Below, one piece after another: positions 40,465 through 54,377 of a DNA stretch of 64,000 nt. The translations under genes and the position numbers were made by a program. Under the pieces are notes generated by a model, which was not told the DNA's origin, did no database searches, and worked only from the letters and a program-made list of their open reading frames with translations. Positions within the stretch are counted from its first letter, which is position 1; each line of letters begins with the position of its first letter. The DNA comes from Biomphalaria glabrata (Eukaryota; Mollusca; Gastropoda; Planorbidae). The DNA lies in the NCBI RefSeq assembly GCF_947242115.1, contig NC_074713.1, forward strand, positions 6,886,001 through 6,950,000. The letters are read 5' to 3'.

Positions 40465-43400
40465 ATGCCTGCGCCGGTTTTAAATATGACAGAGGGTCTG
40501 CCCATATCGGAAATAACGTTACACCGAGGAGAAACAGGTAAGATTTTAATTTCGTTAATCTATTTGTAAAGATCTAGTCTCCAGTCCAGATATAAAAGTT
40601 TAGTTAGACTGTCACTAGATAGATCAATTGTCAATAGATATCTAGATTCTAGACTCAACTCTGTGACTCCACTCTACTAAGACTCTAACTCTTACTAACT
40701 TACTTAGTCTTCACTTATCACTCTACGTCTCTACTAAGGGCAAAGGCTACTAGATCTAGAATAATCTAGATATAGTAGTAGATCTATTCTAGATCTAGTA
40801 AGTACTAGTCTACCTACTAATCTAGATATTCTAATCTAAGATATATATATAGATCTAGTTACTAGTAGAATTCTAGACTAGTTCTAGTCACTAGTCTCTG
40901 AACTCTGCCTCTGCTCTGGTTATTCTAAATTAGTCTATAGGTCTAGTCATATTTATGATATTATATTAAATTATAATTATATATATAATTATAGTCTATT
41001 CTCTAATCATAAATTTTTAAATTATACTCATAGCCTAATCCTAACTAATCATTACTAATTATCATTATGTTATGTTAATTGTAAAATTAGGTCCTTTTAT
41101 CTTATAGACATATAAATACAGTGTATTTGTCATTGGAAACAGTACTTACTGGGCATTATTTTATTTATTAGATCTAGACTATTATATCTCTAAATGACAA
41201 AACTAGATAGACTATGTATGAAAAAAAAAAGGCTGCACATTCAAGGAAATTTATAAACATAAATAAATCTATAAATCAGTTTTCTAAGTTTTATTCAATT
41301 ATCATTCAATTATGTTATTATTATTATTACTAATTTTTACTAATTTAATTAGTCTCGTTATCAAAACTAAAAATTGTTTTGAAGATCATTATCATATTTG
41401 TGGTTGTTATTTTTTTTTAAATTAGTTCTACATTTGTACTATTGTCTATAGCAGAAGTTTTCAACCTTTGGTCACTCTGGACCACCAACATAGGAGAATG
41501 TGGTGTTGTTTTTTTTTTTACTTGAAAGAATACAAAAAAGTTGTTGTTTACATTGGACTTGGATAACAGGGTTAACATTTCATTTATAAAAAGTCAACAG
41601 AATCCTTTGAGGGAGGTTAGTTGAAGACACTGTGAATGTTCTAAGCTGAAAACAGAAAACTGTGTTCCACATTAAAGTTTATTAGGGTTTCATTGATGTT
41701 GTCCATCTAGTCATGGACTTGGTTTATTTCTCTCTGTTGCCATGTGATGTTCTGCCTATTTCACATATTTGGAATATATCCATTTTATTATTTGTTATGG
41801 TACATCTATATTTGAGTAGGTTATTTATACTTGCATTACTTATGATATATTTTGAGCAACACAGTAGAGTCCTAAAATAAATACTTTGTTAGATAGAAAA
41901 TATAAGGAAATAGGAACACAGCCTTTTAAATAATTTCCAATATATTCTGGTATGACATGTTGGATAACTAATAATAATCCTACACTGAACACTCCAGGAA
42001 GCATAACATTTAAGAATATATCATGTCAACCACATCCATATTAATGCAGTCCACCATTTTCATAAACAACAACAGTCCAACAAAAAAAAATTGGCCACCA
42101 ATTATAACCTTCCTTCCAAAAAAATAACAGTCCTGACTTCCATCCAATCTGGATTATAAATTATTAAACTACACCCTGAAATCAATGTTAAACAGCAATC
42201 ACAAAGAAGAGTGGCTCAACCAATGGGTATTAGGAAGCACAGGCAGAGTTATGTGCAAAGAAATGACTACGCCTAACAAATTGTACAGTATCAATTTCCT
42301 CCCTGCAAAAAGCTATCTTTAAACTAAGAAAAGGATTATAGATTTTGCCAATTTCTATCCTTGCTAGTCTATCCAATCAGAGCATGCAAGAAGACTATTC
42401 TCAATTAAAAAACAAAATTCAGGCCCATTGCCTAATGAAAGAAAATAATTGTAAAGTATAGCTTGTGTTGTTATAAAGAAGGCAAGTACAAATCAAGAAA
42501 GTGTTTAAAAATATTTGTAAAAGTGTGAAATTTATTTTTGTTTAAATGTACTTTCTAGGCTTAGGTTTTAACATCAGAGGAGGCACAGACATCCCACATT
42601 TCAAAGAGGACACGGGTATATTTGTAACTAAGCTCAAAGAAGCTGGTGCTGCCTACAGGGATGGTCGTTTGAAAGAAGGAGACAAAATTTTGGAGGTAAG
42701 GAGCTTCCAGTTAAATATTATTCCATTATATCTAGCAAGTTTTGTGTAAATGTTTAGTTTCTATAAATTAGATCTGCAAATAAAATACATTTCAATTTCC
42801 AATGACTCATATCCCCTTCACCTGAAAAAAAAAAGTGATTTATTCATGTCAGCCTTAATTATTTCAGTCAATTTGTTAAGTAAATGATGTGATGAATTAT
42901 ATGAGGCAAGTGATATAGTAAAGGCATTGGTTTTGCCAGCAATACAAAAATAGATTTTAGGGAAAATCAAATGTGTGTGGGTTGGTGTTGTAGACTAGTT
43001 ATTAACTCAGATGTTTTAGCTTGATCATGTTCTAAAATAATTAACATAATAATAATACTCTGTTGTAAATAATGTTCCATTTTAATGATTTTTATTACTC
43101 TTAAAATAGTACTACAGAATTCAATATGCATTAAAGAAAAACCTAACTGATCATGTTGGAAATGGTACATTAACCCTGTAATTCTAGTTCTTTTATTTTC
43201 AATATAACATAGAAATGGTGCATTAACCCTGTAATTCTAGTTCTTTTATTTTCAATTTAACATAGAAATGGTGCATTAACCCTGTAATTCTAGTTCTTTT
43301 ATTTTCAATTTAACATAGAAATGGTGCATTAACCCTGTAATTCTAGTTCTTTTATTTTCAATTTAACATCTCATACCTCTCCAATATCAGTTTAAAAAAA

Positions 43401-44165
43401 AATGTGTTATTATTTATTGTTTATTAACAAAATCTTGTATGTATAGACATAGATTTCCTAATTGTATTGACCATTCTCCCTTGTTTTTATCATTTAGGAT
43501 ACTTAGGAAGAAAATTATGCCTTAATATAATTATATATATAATGTTATTGTGCATTTTGCTTTTAGGTGAATGGACACAAAATTCAGTCAGTAACCCACA
43601 ATGAAGCTGTCCAGATATTCATCACTGCTGGTGAGACAGTGCATTTGAAGGTTCAACATGGTGCTGAGGAATACATCTTGGTAAGTTCTTTGAAATCAAT
43701 CATAGACTTTTATTGGACATCTACAACAAGTGGTTATGTCTCTAGTGTCTTTGGCATGTAACTGAAATGTAATGGATACAAGTCTAAGTTTTGTTGAAAT
43801 GGTGTCATAAAGAATAGTCCTCCCTTAGTGGTGTTTCATATTTTTTATGATTTGTGAAGGTTGTGAGGTATATCCACTTCCTTGTTAACAGATATCTTTA
43901 ATAGAAAGAAAATATTTGGATTTTATTTAATCTGTAGTAGACACAAGATTTATTTATCTGTAAAATCTCATAACCTTAAGCTCTTATTTAAACCCTAGCA
44001 AAGATGATTGTAAATTGAATAGAAAAACTATAACTGTTTTTGTCTGAATGTTTACAGAAACAACTAGAAGCAAGAAAAGGTGGAGGTGGTGGCCTTATCA
44101 TTTTGGTTCTTCTTGGTTTGGCTGTTGCGGCAGGAGTTGGCTTCTTCATTCTCAATAAAAAATGA
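40465..44165 (+). CDS. SYNJ2BP: Synaptojanin-2-binding protein (OMP25), PDZ, tail-anchored
   Basis: Outer mitochondrial membrane PDZ protein that binds C-terminal peptides of partners such as synaptojanin-2 and RRBP1 in vertebrates. Four exons, 40465-40537, 42559-42695, 43567-43680 and 44058-44165, join in phase to give 143 residues (human 145). The start [19 protein letters not shown] sets the N-terminus. The PDZ fold spans about residues 14-105, with the carboxylate-binding loop GLGFNIRGG created exactly at the exon 1/2 junction, followed by [13 protein letters not shown] and [12 protein letters not shown]. The C-terminus is [20 protein letters not shown] plus VGFFILNKK, a single hydrophobic tail anchor ending in lysines. 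Introns hold a 53-bp minisatellite and TCTAGA-rich DNA. An AATAAA overlaps the last codons; a better-placed one is near 45303. Confidence 0.95.
40538..42558. other. SYNJ2BP intron 1
   Basis: The first 420 bp are crowded with TCTAGA, AGATCT and CTAGT motifs. Near 41452 a segment AGTTTTCAACCTTTGGTCAC resembles one end of a hAT-type element but no partner end was found. No exon was seen in the rest. Confidence 0.5.
43156..43370. repeat. Minisatellite, 53-bp unit
   Basis: Four near-identical copies of AAATGGTGCATTAACCCTGT plus AATTCTAGTTCTTTTATTTT plus CAATTTAACATAG in SYNJ2BP intron 2. The first copy is slightly diverged (TACATTAACC, ATATAACATAG). Confidence 0.93.
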
Positions 44166-47100
44166 GCTTGGTATAACTTAAGCTGTGTAGAAATCAACAA
44201 AAACTTGAATGCATTCTATTTAGAAACTATTTTTTACTGCATATTTGATTTGAATTATAAGAAATATTTTGTAATTAGTAGAAAATGTAAACAATTTGAT
44301 CTAATTTCATTGATGAATTGGATGTGTTATAATAACCTATATGCAGTTCAATCCTAGCAGAACAAATTAAAAGAGGCTGATTCCACAAATAGAGAAAAAA
44401 AATGTCCAGCTTTGATATCTCTTGTAACATTATTGAATGAGAGAAAAAAAAACATCTTAATATTAAATGATTACATTAAGAAATCATCTAAAAACAAAAA
44501 AAATGTATATAGTTTTTAGTGAATGAACAGTTTTTTATTTTTTATTTGAGGAAAGTTATTCCTTGTAATGATTGAGAATATCATTAGGTCTGAACACAAC
44601 TGTATGTCCCTCCAGTCCAAAGGTCTCAATTGTAAGTCCCTTCACCCCACACGTTTTTGCTTATCATTCAATTTAAAATGAAAAAATATTTGTCGACGTC
44701 TTTCAGTGTGTATTTTAGCCATTTCTCCAAAATTGCAGACAATTAATTTTAAGTACCAGTATTTTAAGTTATGTTTTAAGCAAGTTCTTTTAAACATAGA
44801 TATTTTGTAGATGATTAATTTATTGTCACAAGAAATTAGTCTACCCATTAGTTACTCTATATTTTAAGGTAGATTCTAGGTAATCTACTGATCTTCTAGA
44901 AGTTTGTAATATACCTTTTTTTTTATTATTATTTATTTGAACAGATGTGCATAGACGTTTATAAATCTGTTACATTGAGCATAACTATTCAACCATTGAT
45001 GAATGATGTTTTTTTGTTTTTTTTTAACTGGCACTCATCTCCATTAACTTCCTTGTGTGATTGTGAGAACTATATCCTGTCCTATTGCCTGTTATTGTTA
45101 ACCAGCCAGATCTTATATTGGTGATAAACCACCAACAATTTGTATATCTTAATTTGCTGCATTAGCAATACATAAGAAAAACCAAAACCCCATAAGAAGG
45201 TATTACTAATGTATTTGTTCATGTTGTGAATGAAATATTGTGCCACTTGAAGTTTCCATCATAAAACAAAAGATACTGAGAAAACTAGACAAGGAATCAT
45301 CAATAAAAAGCACACAATAATTAACTCTTGTAAATTGTTGCCTCATTATATGTGATTCTTATTTTTTTCTCTTAGGTTTACATTACTACAATTCAGCTCG
45401 TTTTAATTTTTCATTCTTTTTTTTTTTTCCTTTGAAAGTTTGAATTTAAAAAAAAAGTCTTTTGAAGGGTATTGAATTATTTAAATAATTATTAGTTATT
45501 GAATTGTCTTAGTCCTAAGAATTTGTTGTTGTTTTTTTGGCTTAAAAGGTTATTCTAGCAATAGCAAACTAACCTAAATTTAAAATTGAGAAACTAATCA
45601 AGCTTTCAACTTTAGCTTACACACTTTGTGATTGCATTGCTGCTATTCAAATTTAATGTCACTAAAAGCTTTGAAGGTCTAAATAGCAGTGTTTGCGGCT
45701 CTGAGGCCGTTTGTTAATAAGGCAGCTGTCTCAATTTTCAAGATGCAGATGAATAAAAAATTTTTAGTGCCTAAATGGGATTTTAGTGAAAGCATCTATT
45801 TGATTTTCAAAACAGTGAAACATACTAATTTCCTCCTGCCTTTCTAGCTTAGTATCAAATAAAGATATGGATGAGTAAACGAAACTAAGAATACTACACA
45901 GCATCCCAGAAATAAAGTAGGACATTTCAATCTACTAGGAGACTGATACTTTTAAACTACTAAGTCTTCTTGGATATACTGATTAGAAATATGGTAATAC
46001 ATTACATACACTACCTGATACAACTGCTTTGGTACTGTATTGCTTTAATTTAAGTTGCATTTTTAACAATATAGAAATTGATGTCAAATGACAATTTTTT
46101 AAACTTGCTAACACTTTTGATTCAACACATAAATAACATGAAAGTAGCCCTTCCAGTTGACATTGTGATTCTTCGCTTCAAGTTTCATTTTTTGTATTTT
46201 CATTTCATTGTATTAATTTTGTAATATAATTTTTACTTAAATTATTCATTATTATATATATGTTGGTATGAAAATATCTTCTTTTAAACCTTAGGCTGTA
46301 GACAATGTATTAGAAGTTTATCACAGCAGTGGTGAGCAGATTTTATGGACCAAAGGCTTCTTCATTGATGTTCCTTGGGCTATTGCTAGGCCATTGAAGA
46401 TTTCAAAATCCTTCCCTGTGTACCTTATCATCAATTGCAAATAGTTGATGCTAACACTCATAACTTTATGACACAGCTAGTATTCTTAAGTTTAATGAGT
46501 ATGCAAGTCTACACTTTATTCTTGACATGAATTTGTAGTCCCTGGAAACAACTTCCTCTGCAATCTTTTAGCTTAGCAATTTCATTCCAGTGAAGTTCTG
46601 GTGTCTAAGTTCTATGTCACTTCTCTAAATACTTACACAAAGCAAGGTTTTTATAGTTCAATTATACTCAATTTGATAGTTTTTTTTTTTTTTTAAACTG
46701 AATTTTAAGAGTTTACTTTTGTAAGTGATGTATTATGTACTTTTCACCTTGTATTCTAGGTTGTAAAATTTATTTTGCATATTAGCAAACCAACAAGTTA
46801 AAACATTCATCTTAATCAGTTCATTGGACTTGTGCTGATTGTGAGAGTGCAACTAGTGATGGAAGCTGTTTAATGATTGACCTTTCAACTCTCAACACTA
46901 ATAAAAGATGCTTAATAATTGCATGGTTGTACCAATTAATTTTTTTTCAATTACTACCTCTATTTGCACATAAGACCTGTCAGAAAGATTAATAAGGAAT
47001 GCAGTATTTCCCAGCTGTGAATTACATACTTTTGCCACATCCTGCAGCCAGGGACTGTTTAGATGTTCTTTTGGTCTCAATATAGTGAAGACTAGCCATA

Positions 47101-48002
47101 GAAAATAAACAATAGCTTCAGTAGGTTTAAGAAATTAAATATCAATATTCCATGTAAAATAAGTTCTGAGTTCAGTAACACAATACTGGTACTCAAATTG
47201 TAGGCCAAACTGAAATCTCTGAACAAACAGAAGTTATACCACAAACAAAACATAAGATTTGTAGTTTCATAAAAATATAACTTAATACCACTCAATAAAA
47301 TAAATATCTTGAAAATAAATTTTATTCTAACATTATACCACATAATAAACATCTTGAAAACAAAGATTGTTCTAACATTTAGTCTCATGGTCCAATAGAT
47401 ACAAAGAAAAAAAAAAGGGGGTGGGGGCGAGTAGCAACATTTTCTTTATTTATGACATGAATGAACATGTTTCAATAAATTACAATAAGTTACCACACTT
47501 TTTAACAAGCTTTTTTATTATTATCTCAAGATAAATGTTTCTAATGCAAAATTTTTATATTTGATACTGAAATTAAGTAATTAGAATGTTGCATAAATGA
47601 ATAATGCAGGGCAGATTGCAAATTAAGGCTATTAAGTTGGCCATATTGGAGCATGTCAAATTTGGTAACCGCTTCCATAATCTATGACCAGAACTATTGA
47701 ATTAGCTCAAATCAATCTGCACAAAGTATAGTGTTTTTTTTTAAAATAGATTTTAACAAAGTCCCATTCTGTTTATGTGTAAACTTTATCATCCCATTTA
47801 GTTAGAGTACAGTTTAAACTACCATCCTGTGCATTTTCTTGTCTTTTCATGAATTCATGTGAGTAGGCTACCAAAGTTTATTGATATACTAAGGTCAAGT
47901 TGAAGCAGTTAGTGGCTTAACATGGCCATATCTTGTCCTCAAAGTAAGATATTGTCTTTAGTTTTGCTAAGCAAAGTATAATCCAACACAACTGTTTGTG
48001 AA
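44166..48002. other. SYNJ2BP / C19orf47-like tail-to-tail spacer
   Basis: AT-rich DNA holding the 3' UTRs of two convergent genes. Candidate poly(A) hexamers are at 45303 (plus, SYNJ2BP) and 47514-47519 (minus, C19orf47-like). A possible extra exon at 46294-46443 is treated under findings. No other gene was seen. Confidence 0.5.
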
Positions 48003-51000
48003 TCACGTTTGTGACTTTTTACCAAGGCGACTGAAAACGCCACTGGACTTGACAGTTAAGACAGAAGGAGTTGCTTGTGTTGCTGCTTTGAGTTTCTTTA
48101 CTTTAGTTGGGACATTCTGTGTGGACGAGACAACTGGAGAAGACTGCAGCTCTTCTCTTTTGACACCTAACCGATCTTGGACAGTTACTAGATTAGATAA
48201 GAAACAAAAAAAAACAAAAGTTAATAAAAGTTTGCTTCTAACACTTAGTGAAACTTAAGACAGATTTATTACATCATATTAACTAGCTAGAAATTTCTAG
48301 TTTTATAGGTACTTAAAAAGTAACCATATTAAATTCCAATTAATAGACTATTCTTACTACTACACTAGCTTCTATCATACAACTTTGTACTGATATTGCA
48401 GTGGGTGATAGTAGCTAACCAGTCAGTGAACTATAAACAACTTAAGGCTGAACTGTTAACTTATAACTTATTTAGATTAGATGCTCACATTTGTGTTTCT
48501 TGGCAGGGGATGCTAAACGTGAGCTGCTAGTCACTGTAGAGGAGTCAGCTTTGGAGCCAAGTCTTTCCTTTAGGGATGGAGCTTCTTTTTTGGCAAAATC
48601 TGATAGCACTCCTTCTGTAGTTGTGGAAACCTCTGGTCTTTGAATATCTAAATTTTGTATTAAAAATAAAATTTTAGCATAGCAAGGGATTTTAGTTGTT
48701 CTTGTGCAGGGGCATAGCTAGGAATTTGTTATTATTTGGGGGCTCAACCTCTTTGGGGCCCCTGCATTTTGCGTAATATTTAACATTTAGTGTAAAAGAA
48801 AAAAACTTTCTCTGGGGGCCCCCCTCAAGTGGTGGCACAGGGGGGGATTTCCTAAGTGAACAATGTTGCTTACTTTTGTGCATCAATTTAGCCTCATATA
48901 ATGATAAAAAGTATAATTTTACAAAAATAAATGTCCATGATCTCAGGCAATGGTAACCCTGTCATCATTAAAGTGCTCTTTTAGTAGAATTATAATAAGA
49001 GATAACTGTAAACATTTTCTCAGATATAGGCAAGGCTAGCGTTTCAAAAAACAACAACAAAAAAACACCACAGTTATCACTTTACTTACAGGCAGTTTTT
49101 CTATCTTCTGTTGTCTTAATAGTTTTCTTAATTTTCAATGGTTCTCTAAGACTGGATCTGTTCAGAGAAACTTTAACATTGGGTTTCTTTACAGAAGATG
49201 CTCCAGGATTCTTCAACACGCCTGCATATGGCAAGCTCTCCTCACGGGCATCTGAAGGCTGAGCCAAGTCTTCCAAGGATGCAGCAGATGCTGTTCTCTT
49301 TAAGCCCGACTTTCCACCCAGACGACTAAATACTGATCCTGGCTAAAAAAAAAAGTTAGCATTTTCTCTATGGTATAAGCTGTATACATTGTAATATTAA
49401 ATTATAAAGAGATTAGTGAATGAACTGTTTAATAGACATACTGATAGACTTTGTGTAGCAGCTAGTTTCTTTCCTGAAGTTATTGTCACTGTTTCATCAT
49501 TGTTATCTGTCCCAAGTCTTTCAAAAACAGAAACTTTTCTTTTCGTCTTTGAGGGTTCTAAGAAAAATAAGGACATATATATACATATATATTATATAAA
49601 TATAATGCATGTAATATTTTTGCCACAAGCCAAACCAGCAAGCTAGATGATATGACTCATAATATACAGTTTACAACAAAGTTTTAAAAAAAATTAATAT
49701 TACATGAAAATTCATCATTCTACAAATACACTAAAATAACTTAGAACTCTTTTTAGCATTGAAGTGGGGCAGCCGAGAATGTTCCTGATTAAAGAACAAG
49801 CAGGGATGGGTCACTGGATAAATTTAGTTTTTATGAAAAGATTATTCTGTTATTTGAATATTTTACATTTTAATGTACTGAATTTTTTTTATTCAGAGAA
49901 GCTACTTTGTTCAATATCAATTGTGTTTCTGATTATTAAAAGTTTACTTTATCAACAATGAATTCTTATTATGAACCTCCATCCCAGTCAAGTGAAAATG
50001 CATGTCACAAATATTGTGACCATACAGGGGACACATGTTTCTTAGCAATGCAATTATTACTTCTATTGATATATGTTGATTAATTACTTACACCCGACAC
50101 CTATGGGTTAGCTAAAAAAATCAAATGTTTTTTTTTGGTTTCTGGTTTATTATAAACACAAGGCTAAACGTCTGCACAAATAACACTATTACATTGTTAT
50201 ATTAATAATAAACTTCACTTTTGTTTAAATTTTAGTTTTCATTACTGTCTACATATAATGCATCAAAGTACCTGGTGGTGGAGGCTTTGGTGACGGTGAT
50301 TGGCTCATTGGTGCTGCTTCTGGATGTTTACTTGTAAAATGATTCACCATACGACTTGCAGCTATGTACAGAAGAAGTAACCACATTACATTGTACTTAC
50401 TATCTTATGTATAATTTCAATATGCATAAAGTTTCAGTCAATGCCATCTTTAAACTACAATACAGTGTATTCATATTCATCTGTCTAAATACACATTCAA
50501 TAAATGTAGATTCAAAAATGTGTCTACCTGTTGACCTTCGTGACATTGGGGTAAGTGATAAGGAACTTGGGGATGAAAGGGAAGTAAAGGATGGCATCAA
50601 TAATTTATCTTTGGCTTCCTACAAAGAAAATTTGAGATAAATATTTTACTTACAAAAAATGATTTATTTATATTGTAATTATTAGGAAATAAAATATTTA
50701 AAAAAAATTCTTATATATAATATACATGAAATTATACTTATATTATTGAAATGTAGAAAAAAGAAATTGTTATAAAAACAACTAAAAAAGTTATTTTCAT
50801 GCAGATATTCATTATAGAAAACCTGAAGCAGGTTTGCCCAACATTGTTGTCATGGTCAAAACACTTAGTCTGGCACACACATAAGTTTATCTTGCAGGAA
50901 GAATCCTCCCTAATCTCTTTCTAAAATTCCAATGACAGAGAAATATAGTATTTCCGCAAAGACTTTGTCAAAAAAAAACAACAAACAAACTTGAATTCAA

Positions 51001-54000
51001 CCTTAAAGTTAAAGTTGACCACTTTCTAATCAAGAAAGTCATTAAATTGTTTCTCTTGTTTAAGTCTTCTTATCTTATCTATATAATACAGACGTTACTT
51101 CAAAAAAGAAGATGATTACGTCCTACGCGTCATGCATTTAGTCATGCATATTAACCAATGACTTAAATTCTGCCAAGTCACTGGTTTTCCTGGCTAGCTC
51201 AGGCAACCCATTCCATGCTCTAATAGCACTAGGGAAGCAGGAGTATTTGTACAAATTTATCCTAGCATATGGGACAAGGAATGTGCCTTTATCTTTGTGT
51301 CTTTCAGATTATTTTATTAAATTTTGTTTTTTGTATTTGAAGATTATGGTTCAGTGTTTTATGTATAGTTGTTACTTTACTTTTGAGTCTTCTGTCCTGA
51401 AGGCTTTCTAAATTTAGTGATTTTACTAAAGGTGTTACTCTAGTCAAATGTGAATATTCGTTTGTTATGAATCTCACTGCTCTATTTTGTGTCTGTTCCA
51501 GTTTCTTAATGTTTTCTTGAGTTGAGGGGTCCCAAACGGAGGATGCATATTCTATTATTGGCCTAACCAAGGTTAAATAACATTTTAGTTTTATGTTCTT
51601 ATTTGATTTATAGAAATTTCTTTTAATAAATTCTAATGCTTTGTTTGATTTTTTGATAGTTTCATCAATATGTAGATTCCATGACAGTTTTTCATTTATT
51701 ATGACACCTAGGTATTTTGCATTTTTAGTCTGTGTTACTGGTTTGCCATGAATAAGATAAGTGGAATTAATTTGTTTTAGTTTTTTGGTTACTCTTAACA
51801 ACTGACATTTTTTTGGGTGGAAAGACATACTCCAATTTGATTCCCATTTCTGTAATTCATCTAATTCTCTTTGTAAAATATCTGTGTCTTGTGTTGTTTT
51901 TATTCTTCTATATATTATGCAATCATCTGCAAATAATCTAACTTTTGTTCCTGAAGTAATGCAATTTGGTAAATCATTTATGTAAATAAAAAATAGTAGT
52001 GGACCCAAGACTGTTCCTTGAGGTACACCTGAGTTTACTGTTATCAGTGTTGATTTAGAGCCACATTACAGTTTGTTCCCTCCCTATCAGAAAATCTTTA
52101 ATCCACTGATGCAGTGGACCATTAATGCCGAAATACTTTAATTTTTTTAAGCAAACTATGGTGGTGAACTTTGTCAAATACCTTAGAAAAATCTAGTAAG
52201 ATAGCATCTATTTGTTCACTATTATCTAAACCTTTTGAAAAATCATCAATTAGTCCTATTAGTTGTGTTTCACATGATCTATATTTCCTAAAGCCATGTT
52301 GGTTTGGGGTGAGGACATTATGTTTGTCTAAGTGGTTTATGATGTTGCTACATATTTACATTAAGTGATCCAAACTTCAAATTAAGCAGATTCCACTGTA
52401 CCTAATAAAATCTTCCTACCTGTTTATATACATCCTTGGCATGTTTTAGAATAGCAATAACATCTCCTAGCCTTGTTATTCCCATGTCTGTCAAATACTC
52501 TTTGCTTAGATCTAAAAGCATTTCTCGTGTGATGCGATTATCTGTAAACATCACTGCATAATGAGCAGAATCACCGGCAGGGATGCCAGCTTTGGTAAAA
52601 AAATTAAGCCAATAAGAAGTCTCTGGAAAAAAAAAGAGAAAAAGAAATTAGGATTATATTATAAGGTTTATTAATTGACTGCTTGGGGCGTGGTGGCTGA
52701 GTGGTAAAGTGCTTAGCTTCCTAACCAAGAGGTCCCAGGTTCAAATCTCAGTGAAGATTGGGGATTTTTTTTAATTTCAGAATTTTTAAGGGTGCCGCAG
52801 AGTCCACACAACTCTTAAACTCTAATGGGTACCTGAATTTAGTTGGGGAAAGTAAATGTGGTTAATCCCTGTGCTGGCAACATGGCACATACATGACACC
52901 ATTGTTGATTATCTGCCATAGAAAAAGATTACCTTTACATCATCTGCCCTAAAGATCATGACACAATCATTAATCATCTCCCATAGAAACAGATGACCTT
53001 TATATCATCTGCCCTACAGATCGCAAGATTTAAAAGGGGTATTTTACTTTTTATTGATAGCTTACTAAGTGAAAAGTACTGGTTAATATCTGAAATGGAC
53101 CAAATTTAAACTTTAAGATTTTTTTTCTTCTGTCATATATTTTAATGTAAGCTTATATATATATATATATTAAAATTATTATATGTGCATTGCACTAATA
53201 CTAATATTACTAATATTGAAACATTTTAAAATGGGCAATGGGTTTAAGCTATTATCTATATAGGCGATAGACAACTAAAGTGTCTAAAGTCTACTATAGA
53301 CTATACTCACTGCCTGACACTGCCTATAGAGATCTTTTTTTAATTTAATGCTAAAGAAGTTATAGATATAGTTATATAGATCTAGCTAGATTATTTTTAG
53401 AATATACTTTATTTAGTTGACATTCCAGATTAAAACACTGCTCCGCTAGTATTATTATAAATATAAAAAGTAGTGATTAGTAAATCATTAGATAAAGTTT
53501 AGTAAGTATTCTAATTCTAAGTCTATGTGACACTATCTTAGTATCTATTAGATTTAATGAGATCTAGATTAACTAGATAGATCTTGATATCATATAGAGG
53601 AGGTTCTTATATTTTGGACACTTCATAACATTCTCCTTCCTTGAACGCATCGCTTTTTTTGTTTGTAATTCATTTGTTTTTATGTTTGGAGCAAAAATCG
53701 ACGTTTCGGGATTGCGCATGTCCAATTTTAGATAAGTTCCGGTAATTTTGATCTGTTTTTCCAAAGCAGATGGCAGTTTTTTAGATTCTCTGTAACCATG
53801 TATGTCAAGCTGTTGTTTTAACCTCCCCCGGCAATTCATACCCATATAAAAAGGGATGAAGGCTATATTATGAGCCTGTTTGATCGTAGGCTGATGGGCA
53901 TATCAAAATAATCCTAATCCTTAGAAAGACATTCCAATCACATTTATACCGTTAGCTGTTAAATAAAATTTAAAAAGGTGATCACTCCAGATGAGCTAGC

Positions 54001-54341
54001 AGTGAGGAATGGTATACACTATAAGCGTTTAGTGTCACAAACTATCAAACAGGCAGTGGAGGGAAGGGGGGAGAGTCATGAAAAGAATTATAAGCATCTA
54101 TGGGAGGGAGGGGGTGTTAATGTGTCACAAAACGAACATCCAAATTATGAAAACAAGAAAAGGGTCCTTGGATGGAAATTAAAAGAAAGACAGAGAGAAA
54201 ATACATGTAGCCAATGTAGCCTAGTTGAAAATATCATGTTTATTAAATTATAATAATTAATTTTATAGATATATATAATCTATATAGATTTATTTCTGTC
54301 TGTTTCTACACATAGATTACATAGGTATATAGCTATAAACG

Positions 54342-54377
<36 letters not shown>

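Noticed and set aside
41452-41620. Second hAT MITE resembling the one at 3226
   Set aside because: Only one end-like sequence (TTTTCAACCTTTGG) was seen; no matching inverted end and no 8-bp duplication.
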